The notes: generated by a model from the sequence alone, not told the origin. DNA of 6,389 nucleotides from Candidatus Hodarchaeota archaeon (GCA_016840305.1 JAEOSP010000009.1:1-6389), one strand, 5' to 3'; positions 1 through 6,255 are shown, counted from the stretch's first letter. Numbers and translations are program-made.

Positions 1-1
1 A

Positions 2-99
2 AGCATCTCCTTCTCAAAATGCATGAATAATGTAAGGACCCGCTACAAATTTATAACGAGTTCCCATGTCCCTGTCTTCTTTACCGCTCAAGTCTTAAT
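2..99 (+). pseudogene. Possible frameshifted upstream part of the Orc1/Cdc6-like gene
   Basis: Reading frame 2 is open from the window edge to a stop near base 175. It contains RYKFITSSH (bases 41-67) followed by VPVFFTAQVL. In archaeal Orc1/Cdc6 proteins, a beta strand of the form hhhN(T/C)R followed by a (T/S)PYxVL helix sits about 30 residues before the P-x-x-G-hydrophobic motif that precedes Walker B. Joining this frame to the frame of the next ORF near bases 85-100 gives about the same spacing as I recall for Sulfolobus Cdc6-1. This is pattern matching from memory. The residues are not strongly conserved, and no Walker A motif is visible because the window starts too late. Confidence 0.25.
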
Positions 100-672
100 A
101 TGTCTACCAATTTTCACCATAATGTCCCAGCTTGTGGTTGGCAGATGTTCCGGTTGAAACAGGTCTTCGAGAAAACTCTGCAGAAGACAGCCATCATCAT
201 TTGCCTAGATGAGGTTGACAGCCTACTCCTCAAACTGAAGGATCCCCTTGTCTACTACTTGAACCGTCAACCACGAACAGCACTCATCCTCATAAGCAAC
301 AGACTTAGAAATGTCACAGCAATCCCACAACAAGCCCTCAGTACCCTCCAACCTAAACTCATGATACTCGAACCATATACAGCTGGAGAAGCAAAGCGCA
401 TCCTCAAAGATCGGATAACAATAGCCTTCCATCCTAACACCATCAAAGAAAAGCTATTAGAGGAAGTAACAAAGGTCGCTTCTGAAACTGAAGATATCCG
501 ATTAGGGTTCACAATACTCCTCACAGCGGGATATCTCGCAGAGGAACAAAGGCAATCTGAAATTACAGAAAAGGATATTCATGCAGCCATCAAAAACGAA
601 ACCATCATAGGACACCTCCAGAGGATGGACGAGCTTGAACACCAACTGAAGACGAGTCAGAGGAATCGTTGA
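100..672 (+). CDS. Truncated Orc1/Cdc6-like AAA+ ATPase (no Walker A, no winged helix)
   Basis: This 190-residue protein resembles the second half of an archaeal Orc1/Cdc6 AAA+ module, a family that recognises origins and loads the MCM helicase. VPACGW (residues 9-14) matches the VPxxG motif upstream of Walker B. Walker B is IIICLDEVD (32-40) with D37 and E38. Sensor 1 is ISN (65-67). The lid contains a sensor-2-like EDIR (131-134) and a helix ending near residue 165. Three things are missing: Walker A, the usual LDPRVxSSL arginine (this position reads PQQALSTL, 76-83), and the C-terminal winged-helix domain. The in-frame stop TAA at 28-30, with no start codon before base 100, makes the N-terminus look lost. 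It therefore probably cannot bind ATP and load helicase normally, and a decaying remnant is the simplest reading. The ATG at 145 is an alternative start. The next gene begins 6 nt after the stop, so the two are probably cotranscribed. Confidence 0.6.
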   Translation: MSTNFHHNVPACGWQMFRLKQVFEKTLQKTAIIICLDEVDSLLLKLKDPLVYYLNRQPRTALILISNRLRNVTAIPQQALSTLQPKLMILEPYTAGEAKRILKDRITIAFHPNTIKEKLLEEVTKVASETEDIRLGFTILLTAGYLAEEQRQSEITEKDIHAAIKNETIIGHLQRMDELEHQLKTSQRNR

Positions 673-678
673 TAAACC

Positions 679-1107
679 ATGAAGACAAACAGCTCCAGCT
701 CATCTAAAAGCAAGGATCATAAAACCGAAGACACGCAGATTCCTCCTGTCAAGACTGGAGCTAGTTGGTTCAAGACCCAAAATCAAAGGTTAGTTAAAGA
801 GCTTCAGCGCCTTCAACAGATCACAAACATTGGTCACGAAGTCAAGCTACAATGGCTCCCAAGAGAAGTCCAATTCAATAATGGAAAGCAGCTAGCTGAA
901 CAAGTCATTGGAGACACCATATTCATCTACTCTAATAATCCAATCAATGCGCTTGGACTTGTGCGTCATGGCTTCATGGAATGGATCCTGAACCAATACT
1001 CATGGTCATATAGGCAATTGATAAACAAGCTAGTTACTCTCTTCGAGGAGCAACATTATGAACGAAAAGAGAAGCTCATAGAGTCGCTCATGAATATATT
1101 TCTATAA
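679..1107 (+). CDS. Small conserved hypothetical, zincin-like protein of mobile-element type
   Basis: This protein has 142 residues and no signal peptide or membrane segment. Residues 1-30 are polar and Ser/Lys-rich, probably disordered. Residues 31-50 form a helical, Gln/Leu-rich stretch. The rest resembles a family I recall from archaeal mobile elements and genomes: a W-L-P strand (59-61), a GKxLAExVxxxxIxIY strand pair (69-84), a helix carrying an HEF(x)(D/E) motif, and a final INKLVxLxEExxYxxKExLIExL helix pair (115-138). Here the motif reads RHGFME (96-101). The first His (97) and last Glu (101) are present, but the usual Glu after His is Gly (98). If the family is a minimal zincin, this copy may lack catalysis. 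No good Shine-Dalgarno lies just upstream. The 6-nt gap after the AAA+ fragment suggests translational coupling. The family assignment is from memory, and the function is unknown. Confidence 0.6.
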   Translation: MKTNSSSSSKSKDHKTEDTQIPPVKTGASWFKTQNQRLVKELQRLQQITNIGHEVKLQWLPREVQFNNGKQLAEQVIGDTIFIYSNNPINALGLVRHGFMEWILNQYSWSYRQLINKLVTLFEEQHYERKEKLIESLMNIFL

Positions 1108-1169
1108 TGCAAACCTACTGGACCCCTAGCGCACATTAAGGGCTTTACAAAAATTTTGGATCTAAATTC

Positions 1170-1191
1170 GCACGCGCAGTTCATGGCGTGC
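1170..1191. repeat. Inverted repeat GCACGC/GCGTGC, 10-nt loop
   Basis: GCACGC (1170-1175) and GCGTGC (1186-1191) are perfect reverse complements separated by 10 nt. They could form a 6-bp hairpin about 60 nt after the stop of the preceding gene. No T-tract follows on the plus strand, so an intrinsic terminator is not convincing. The CACGC/GCGTG core recurs in the clear terminator at 5971-5986. Confidence 0.4.
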
Positions 1192-1328
1192 ATATGCGTG
1201 AAGGGAAAGGCCAAACAAAGGGGCTTTATTATCACATTCACCAAGATAGGGCGATGAACCGCAAGCACTGAGACACTGTGAGCAGTTCGTATTTAATGAG
1301 TATTGTAAACCATACACCTAGAGACGGG

Positions 1329-1336
1329 AGAGGTAA
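1329..1336 (+). promoter_or_regulatory. Shine-Dalgarno-like AGAGGT before the 1337 ATG
   Basis: The sequence upstream of the ATG at 1337 reads GGGAGAGGTAA, a strong purine-rich match to the anti-Shine-Dalgarno. It ends only 2-3 nt from the start codon, so spacing is tighter than usual. It is the main reason to take the short ORF behind it seriously. Confidence 0.3.
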
Positions 1337-1414
1337 ATGAAAGTTAGCATACTCGTGGGGATATGCGTGCGCGCTCAACCTAATAATAAGGGTCATTTAT
1401 TAGGAAAGGAATAA
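1337..1414 (+). pseudogene. 25-codon ORF, possible remnant of a family-2 glycosyltransferase start
   Basis: Bases 1337-1414 encode 25 residues starting MKVSILVGICVRAQ and stopping at TAA (1412-1414). The first 12 residues resemble the opening beta strand of GT-A fold family-2 glycosyltransferases (MKVSIxVxVCVRN...). The similarity stops at the point where those proteins continue with N-E-E/K-type residues. A purine-rich ribosome binding site precedes the ATG. I infer either a decayed 5' fragment left by a rearrangement or a chance short ORF. Twelve residues are too few to be sure. Confidence 0.25.
1379..1404. repeat. Inverted repeat CCTAATAA/TTATTAGG downstream of the protease gene
   Basis: CCTAATAA (1379-1386) and TTATTAGG (1397-1404) are perfect 8-bp reverse complements with a 10-nt loop, lying about 40 nt beyond the stop codon of the minus-strand protease gene. 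It could help end that transcript or be a binding site. It is AT-rich and has no T-tract on the minus strand, so a terminator role is uncertain. Confidence 0.35.
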
Positions 1415-1443
1415 CAGGTTGCCTTTCATAACGTTTACGCGTA

Positions 1444-3801
1444 TTAGTGAATTTTAAAATCATCGAAATCAGCGGAAAAAACGCCAAATTGATTTTTAGT
1501 TGAAACATATAGGCCTACATCAACATTGTTTTCGATTTCGAACTCTATATAATCCTTGATAAGTGCAAAATCTGAAACGACCTGCCAATGTTCACGATCA
1601 TAACTATAATATCCCTTGACTTTATCTCCGGAATAAACTAATTCTAAATAAATCTGCCCATGACTTTCACTTAAAGGGACAACTAAGGGGCGCGAGCCCC
1701 TACTAGCTTTTAGTACGATCTGGTGAGTAGATTCAGTACATGTTCTTATGAGAGTTACATATTTCTCGGAATTTAACCATACGATGATACCTGCTTCATC
1801 ACCATTATTGAATGTGGCTTCTATCATAGTTTCTGCTGAAAAACTACCTTCAACTTCTGATTGCATTAATCGTGGAGCATTTAGAACACCATCTTCATGG
1901 CTACTCAATGTAGCTAACCTAGCTATTATCCTAATCCAACCTACCCTAGCTGTTAGATCAAAATCTGAATCTCCTAAGGGATCGATGAAGTTCAATGAAC
2001 TGTAGCTGTCTGATGATTCAAAGAAATATTCCACCCCTGGATAGACAATACCTCCTCCAGTCCCTATTAACCTAGGATATTTAGGTATCTGTTCCGGCCA
2101 AAAGTTACTAGCTAGAAACCCAAAACAAATTAGTGAACCTAAAAAGTAAATTGTAAACCAATTCCCTTTTTTAGATTCGCGTAGTCTTATTCTTAATGAA
2201 GATCGGAATGATCTCTGTCGATATTTAAAAGTTTTCAACCCTTTCTCTATCAATATAAATGCTAGAACTAAGAAGAAAGACACTAACGTTAGGAAAAAAG
2301 ATAGAAAACAAGTCAGAAAAAGCGACATACCTATAGTTGAAAATGGACTCAAATAGATAAGCACACGTGCAACCCATGTTAGTAAAAATTCGTGCGCCAT
2401 TCCCCAGGACGGTAAGTAAGTTGCTGCACCAAAGACATAATCCCATTTCATAAAAAATATCAATGCTGAATACAATAGAGATGATAAGAATATTTTAGTA
2501 AGCAGTTTTATGTAGTCTCGAGAGCGTATTGTTGATATATCAGAATTTCTGAAAATAGAATAATATCCAAAACTAATGAAAACTGCAGAAGAGAATACTA
2601 AGCACATCACAAGATCATATGATGAATCTACTATATTCTCAATGTAAAAAGGGGCTCCGGAAAAATAAATTATAGAATAAATCGAAGAAGGGGGTTTATG
2701 GGCTCTCGTGTTTAAAAACGTTGGAATTGGAACTGCAAAAAACTGAAACAGCACGAGCATCACAAGAAAAAGATACAATGTACCAATGCCAATTACAGAC
2801 GCAGTTCTTAATGAAGGAATAAATGTCTTTCCTTTATGACGAACTAATTTTTCTGTATTTACTGCCTGAAACCTCGCAGATAATTCAGGGTGTGGTTGAA
2901 AAAAACGATTAATTGTCAAAAGCTTTTTTATAAAACGTTTGCATATTGATTCTTGCACGTTGAAAATCTTTTTCTCTAAAATCGAAAACACTATTAATTT
3001 ATGGGAAATTTTCTTAATTGATGAGATTAACACTGCTTTATTTTGAAGTGTAGTGTACGTTATCGCATCAGCAATTAACTCTCTCTGCTTGTAGATATAT
3101 CTGATGATTAACAGTGGAAAAACAAAGGATAATAAAAAATAAGCTACTAATGGGTAAATAAGGCTAATATAGCCAGAAAATGTTCTAATTACATCAGTTT
3201 TTAAGACAAGATTTTGGATCAGACTAATATAAATGAATAAACCAGCCAAGAAGAGTGGATATATAAAAATTTTAGCTGAGGTTAAACCAAAAATCATGAA
3301 TGTAATATCCTTACTTTTTAAATGACTAAGCTCGTGAATAAAAACTGCCATTAATTCATCTCTATCCAGAAGATCTAAAATGCCCGTTGTTACAACTATC
3401 ACAGCTTGCTTTCCAATAGATCGATAAATGAAACAATCAGGATTTTCACTATCAGTGATCCGTAGCCTTGGGCTTACCTTAATATTGAGAGACTCACACG
3501 CTTCAGATAGAACTCCAGCAAAATCTGAACATTCTAAGCTTGACAAAGGCTTCATTGATCGAATCTTAATATACGAAACTAAGTGAGAGACTACAACTAG
3601 AGATAGAGGAATTGCTATAAAAAGGAAAATCAACACAAAAACGTAAACATTCGGATCAAAATAATATTGTGAAAATAAAGGTATCTGGGGATGAAATAAC
3701 GATAGATATAACATTCCCAACGTAACAATGATCAGTACCATTATAAAATATGATTCGCTCGAAGCAACTTTATTTTTGGATGCATGAACATCCTGATTCA
3801 T
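1444..3801 (-). CDS. Polytopic M48 zinc metalloprotease with extracytoplasmic concanavalin-like domain
   Basis: This is a 785-residue membrane protease, far longer than the roughly 280-300 residues of HtpX. Two N-terminal membrane segments (about 18-38 and 51-76) precede the M48 catalytic region. That region has the zinc motif HELSH (156-160) in the context RDELMAVFIHELSHLKSKD, two further membrane segments (about 167-197 and 208-236), and the third zinc ligand E241 in RELIAD (240-245). PHPELSARF (303-311) matches the family's HPxxxxRi element. All catalytic residues are therefore present. Further hydrophobic segments lie near 332-357, 394-415, 433-451, 467-517 (one or two) and 548-566. A strongly basic loop (519-546) points inward. 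After the last segment, residues 588-785 form a beta-rich domain. Its AGIIVWLNSEKYVTL, GQIYLELVYSGDKVKGYYS and FGVFSADFDDFKI resemble DUF1349 or beta-xylosidase C-terminal concanavalin-like domains. By positive-inside reasoning it faces outside. The start is ATG with only a weak GGGAT upstream. The AbrB-type gene ends 54 nt upstream on the same strand. The gene is visibly AT-richer than the plus-strand genes. Peptidase identity is firm; sensor function is inference. Confidence 0.88.
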   Translation of the reverse strand: MNQDVHASKNKVASSESYFIMVLIIVTLGMLYLSLFHPQIPLFSQYYFDPNVYVFVLIFLFIAIPLSLVVVSHLVSYIKIRSMKPLSSLECSDFAGVLSEACESLNIKVSPRLRITDSENPDCFIYRSIGKQAVIVVTTGILDLLDRDELMAVFIHELSHLKSKDITFMIFGLTSAKIFIYPLFLAGLFIYISLIQNLVLKTDVIRTFSGYISLIYPLVAYFLLSFVFPLLIIRYIYKQRELIADAITYTTLQNKAVLISSIKKISHKLIVFSILEKKIFNVQESICKRFIKKLLTINRFFQPHPELSARFQAVNTEKLVRHKGKTFIPSLRTASVIGIGTLYLFLVMLVLFQFFAVPIPTFLNTRAHKPPSSIYSIIYFSGAPFYIENIVDSSYDLVMCLVFSSAVFISFGYYSIFRNSDISTIRSRDYIKLLTKIFLSSLLYSALIFFMKWDYVFGAATYLPSWGMAHEFLLTWVARVLIYLSPFSTIGMSLFLTCFLSFFLTLVSFFLVLAFILIEKGLKTFKYRQRSFRSSLRIRLRESKKGNWFTIYFLGSLICFGFLASNFWPEQIPKYPRLIGTGGGIVYPGVEYFFESSDSYSSLNFIDPLGDSDFDLTARVGWIRIIARLATLSSHEDGVLNAPRLMQSEVEGSFSAETMIEATFNNGDEAGIIVWLNSEKYVTLIRTCTESTHQIVLKASRGSRPLVVPLSESHGQIYLELVYSGDKVKGYYSYDREHWQVVSDFALIKDYIEFEIENNVDVGLYVSTKNQFGVFSADFDDFKIH

Positions 3802-3855
3802 AAATTATCCCAAAAGAGTTCAGAAAATACTCCTGTCAATGATTCGCGCACGCAT

Positions 3856-4173
3856 TTACTTTTCTTCATTTTCAGATTCTTCAAAAATTACTTTAAGATC
3901 CTTTTTACTGAGGTTTGACAAATCCACAAATCCCAAAGCATTTTTAACATTTGGAGGATTAGCCACTTTGTCCAAAGATACTAGAAGTACCCCCTTGTTA
4001 GTTTCTACAAAAATATATCCGAAATACTCTTGCGAAACTTTCTGTTTCAAATTATACTTCTTCACCATACGTTTCGGGATAGTTAACCTAAGCGACCCAC
4101 CTTGCACAAAAGGTGCTGTCACCCCAAGTATCGATGTGATTTTAACTCCTACTGTTCTCTCGTTAACCTGCAA
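3856..4173 (-). CDS. AbrB/MazE/SpoVT-type swapped-hairpin DNA-binding protein
   Basis: This small regulator has 105 residues from the chosen start. The core GGSLRLTIPKRMVKKYNLK (about residues 25-43) is the diagnostic SpoVT-AbrB motif, in which R/T-I-P-K marks the DNA-binding hairpin of a domain-swapped dimer. Another beta strand pair follows to about residue 67, then a Lys/Asp/Glu-rich helical tail ending EESENEEK that could mediate protein contacts. The minus strand carries AGAGGT at 4187-4182, giving 8-nt spacing to a TTG at 4173-4171. An in-frame TTG at 4182 would overlap that ribosome binding site, so I prefer 4173. It is probably the first gene of an operon with the membrane M48 protease 54 nt downstream, and it is divergent from the secreted cohesin/dockerin gene. 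It could autoregulate and control that neighbour. An antitoxin role is less likely, since no toxin gene adjoins it. Confidence 0.82.
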   Translation of the reverse strand: MQVNERTVGVKITSILGVTAPFVQGGSLRLTIPKRMVKKYNLKQKVSQEYFGYIFVETNKGVLLVSLDKVANPPNVKNALGFVDLSNLSKKDLKVIFEESENEEK

Positions 4174-4181
4174 ACAAGCCA

Positions 4182-4187
4182 ACCTCT
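4182..4187 (-). promoter_or_regulatory. Ribosome binding site AGAGGT deciding the AbrB-type start
   Basis: Read on the minus strand, AGAGGT lies 8 nt upstream of TTG 4173-4171 and overlaps the alternative TTG 4182-4180. This favours the shorter protein. An out-of-frame ATG (4192-4190) just upstream reads only nine codons before a stop. Confidence 0.5.
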
Positions 4188-4316
4188 TTCATGTTTAAAA
4201 TACAGCTTTAATAGTATTTCAAAGTTTCTAGATGAATAATGAGCCAATGTAACATAGTTAACCAAGTTAGCAATTCATTGCAGAGGTTATCCTTCTCCAC
4301 GAATAAGACAACTTCT

Positions 4317-4323
4317 GAGGTGA
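4317..4323 (+). promoter_or_regulatory. Strong ribosome binding site GAGGTGA for the secreted protein
   Basis: GAGGTGA ends 5 nt before the ATG at 4329, an ideal archaeal Shine-Dalgarno spacing. It places the true start at 4329 rather than at the upstream ATG 4239. That upstream ATG has no such site and would bury the signal peptide behind 30 hydrophilic residues. Confidence 0.75.
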
Positions 4324-4328
4324 AAAAA

Positions 4329-5960
4329 ATGAAAAGGAAAAAAACCTCGATAATCTTCATCTTGACACTGACCTTATTAGCCTTAGGAACTCAGCCAATC
4401 GCAATTGCAGAGACAGAACTTTACTCAACACCATCAGGCGCAAAACATTGGGTTCCCACAGATCCTCAACTCGATGAAACAAGTATGCTACTAAATCTAA
4501 ACATCGAATCAAGTGGACAAATAATTTACACCAACCCAGGACAAACGTTGACTGGAGACTGTACATACCAACGATATTCAGGTTCAGGAAACCCAAACGA
4601 GATTCAACAAGCCTTCTTCGTAATGTCATGGACCCCTAATTGGCCAGCACCAGAAGGCTACTACATACCAATCTACAATGGGATACCTGGCGTCTACCCT
4701 GGGATAACAAGAACAACACAATTCAGTTTCAATATCCCAACAGACTCTGGAACCTACTACCTCTACTGGTGTCGACAATCACATTATTCCATGCGCCAAG
4801 CAGTGGATACATATGATCAACCCCTCACTCTACCTGCTCATGTGAAGATTGTAGTTGGAGAAAATCTCGTAAGGAATCCTAGTTTTGAACAAGAATTACA
4901 ATATTGGTCAATATCCTCTGGAACAGCGAACTACGTAGCAGACTCTACCAATCCACAATATGGCTTCTACTCAGCAAAAGGTATGGAATCAAATGAAGGT
5001 AGCCTAGGACGTTTGTATCAAGATATGACCGATATCGTTCAGCCAAACCATCAATACAGGTTGGGAGGTTGGATTAAGACTGAAAATGTCGTTGGATGGG
5101 CTGTTATTGCACTTGACTATGTAGCTAGTAATGGGTGGACTCCAGCTGATGGATATGTGAAAGAGGTTGGATACGTAACAGGAACGCAAGATTGGACCTA
5201 CTTTGAAAGCGAAGTCTTCACTTTACCCCCAATGCCCGATGATGCTTCAAATGTTTGGTTCCTCTTCGACTTCAATGCAGGAAGCGGAACAGCATGGTGG
5301 GACAACGTTTTCCTTTACGAAATAACTTCAGAGCCATCCACAACAATCTCAATTCAACCCACTGAATACCATGCTAACAAAGCTGGTCAAACATTCAACT
5401 TATCCGTAAACGTATTGGAGGTAACCGATCTATATGGATTTGACATATGCATAAAGTTCAACACCACATACATTGATGCCCAATATGTCATCGAAGGTAG
5501 TTTTCTAAGCAACCATGGAAACACTCTGATACTAACCGATGAGATTGACAACACAAATGGAAAAGTAGCCTTTGCAATAACTCTGCTTGGACCAATCACT
5601 GGAGCTGATGGTGAAGGCACATTGTTCACAATTGGATTCAAAGCAATGTTAAATGAATCTTTACAGTTCATTGAGAACTGTCAATGCCTCATTGAGTTTG
5701 AAAGCACTGAACTAGCGAACTCTATAGCACAACCTATCGCACATAGCAAAACTGACGGAATTATCTGGATATCAATGTTAAAAGGAGACTTTGATGGTAA
5801 TGGCTGCGTAGATATATACGATATTGTTATAATTGCTACAGCATACAACACTGTTGAAGGAGATCCAGAATACCGGCTATATTGTGACTTCGATCAAGAT
5901 GGAGACATAGATATTTTCGACGTAATTCAAGCTGCGAGAAACTATGGGATATGCCTATAA
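4329..5960 (+). CDS. Secreted modular protein: signal peptide, Cys beta domain, CBM4/9-like, cohesin, dockerin
   Basis: This 543-residue exported protein has four modules. Residues 1-27 (MKRKK, a hydrophobic core, then IAIA before E28) are a classical signal peptide. Residues about 50-176 form a beta-rich domain I cannot name. It has two cysteines (78 and 148) placed to form a disulphide, and aromatic-rich stretches such as MSWTPNWPAPEGYYIPIYNG. Residues about 179-332 start LVRNPSFE and end TAWWDNVFLYEI, the hallmarks of CBM4/9-type jelly-roll carbohydrate-binding modules. Residues about 338-470 are cohesin-like (FNLSVNVLEVTDLYGFDICIKFN, then GTLFTIGFKAM). Residues 485-543 are a type-I-like dockerin with two calcium loops (D487, D489, N491, D495, D498, then D520, D522, D524, D526, D528, D531). 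No catalytic domain or C-terminal anchor is visible. It probably acts outside the cell as a binding or scaffold component. The gene is divergent from the regulator-protease operon and has its own terminator. Confidence 0.88.
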   Translation: MKRKKTSIIFILTLTLLALGTQPIAIAETELYSTPSGAKHWVPTDPQLDETSMLLNLNIESSGQIIYTNPGQTLTGDCTYQRYSGSGNPNEIQQAFFVMSWTPNWPAPEGYYIPIYNGIPGVYPGITRTTQFSFNIPTDSGTYYLYWCRQSHYSMRQAVDTYDQPLTLPAHVKIVVGENLVRNPSFEQELQYWSISSGTANYVADSTNPQYGFYSAKGMESNEGSLGRLYQDMTDIVQPNHQYRLGGWIKTENVVGWAVIALDYVASNGWTPADGYVKEVGYVTGTQDWTYFESEVFTLPPMPDDASNVWFLFDFNAGSGTAWWDNVFLYEITSEPSTTISIQPTEYHANKAGQTFNLSVNVLEVTDLYGFDICIKFNTTYIDAQYVIEGSFLSNHGNTLILTDEIDNTNGKVAFAITLLGPITGADGEGTLFTIGFKAMLNESLQFIENCQCLIEFESTELANSIAQPIAHSKTDGIIWISMLKGDFDGNGCVDIYDIVIIATAYNTVEGDPEYRLYCDFDQDGDIDIFDVIQAARNYGICL

Positions 5961-5970
5961 TGTAACTTAA

Positions 5971-6003
5971 ACACGCAAAAGCGTGTAACCCATTTTTTAT
6001 TAT
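5971..6003 (+). terminator. Hairpin plus T-tract terminator after the secreted-protein gene
   Basis: ACACGC (5971-5976), AAAA, then GCGTGT (5981-5986) forms a perfect 6-bp, 4-nt-loop hairpin ten bases after the stop codon. A T-rich run begins at 5993 (TTTTTTATTATT). This has both parts of an intrinsic-like terminator and fits the end of the monocistronic secreted-protein transcript. Confidence 0.75.
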
Positions 6004-6255
6004 TAAAAATTGTGAGCTCCCTCACCCCGCGCGCATAAGCTAAACAGTAATTTTGTAATTAAATTATACATCAATGCCTGTTTTAGTAACATAAAATTTA
6101 CCAAGATCTAACCTATTTGAAGTGGAATATGTTTTTTAGGGGTGTATGATACTCGTCACCACTCAGTTTACACGAAAGACAAAAATAGCAAACACTATAC
6201 TTGATAGATCCTCAAGCTGTGAAAAATTGGCTTAGCATAACGTTAGGGGATAATT

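Larger units (their letters stand above)
1108..1443. other. 336-bp intergenic spacer between convergent genes
   Basis: This spacer separates the plus-strand gene pair from the 3' end of the minus-strand protease gene. I see no tRNA, rRNA or CRISPR array in it. It holds a GC-rich inverted repeat (1170-1191), a GCATATGC palindrome directly abutting it, two related AAGGG(G)CTTTA segments near 1138 and 1217, a 25-codon ORF with a ribosome binding site (1337-1414), and an AT-rich inverted repeat (1379-1404). No run of T residues typical of an archaeal terminator is present at either gene end. Confidence 0.6.
4174..4328. promoter_or_regulatory. Divergent promoter region between regulator and secreted-protein genes
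   Basis: About 155 nt separate the two divergent starts. The sequence is AT-rich. A TATA-like TTTAAAATA lies at 4194-4202 on the plus strand, followed by a leader of roughly 100 nt to the secreted-protein start. For the minus-strand transcript the AT-rich stretch near 4208-4231 is the likely position, but no single box stands out. Copies of GTTAACC occur at 4162-4168 and 4257-4263, and another lies inside the regulator gene at 4082-4088. These could be operator-like sites. Confidence 0.4.

Noticed and set aside
1748..2005. 85-codon plus-strand ORF inside the protease gene
   Set aside because: It is the antisense shadow of the concanavalin-like domain coding sequence and has no initiation signal.
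4174..4182. TTG at 4182 as start of the AbrB-type gene
   Set aside because: It overlaps the AGAGGT ribosome binding site, which is correctly spaced for the in-frame TTG at 4173.
3839..4198. 119-codon plus-strand ORF opposite the AbrB-type gene
   Set aside because: It is antisense to a protein with a clear AbrB motif, has no ribosome binding site, and its translation has no recognisable domain.
4239..4328. Upstream ATG that would add 30 residues to the secreted protein
   Set aside because: It has no ribosome binding site and would place a hydrophilic stretch before the signal peptide. GAGGTGA sits 5 nt before the ATG at 4329.
6012..6025. GTGAG/CTCAC hairpin as a second terminator
   Set aside because: The stem is only 5 bp, no T-tract follows, and it lies just after a much better terminator.
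6146..6235. 29-codon ORF starting MILVTTQFTRKTK, faintly like the start of archaeal Brix-domain proteins
   Set aside because: The AGGGGTG before it is only 1 nt from the ATG, the similarity covers a few residues, and the frame stops soon. It is most likely chance.
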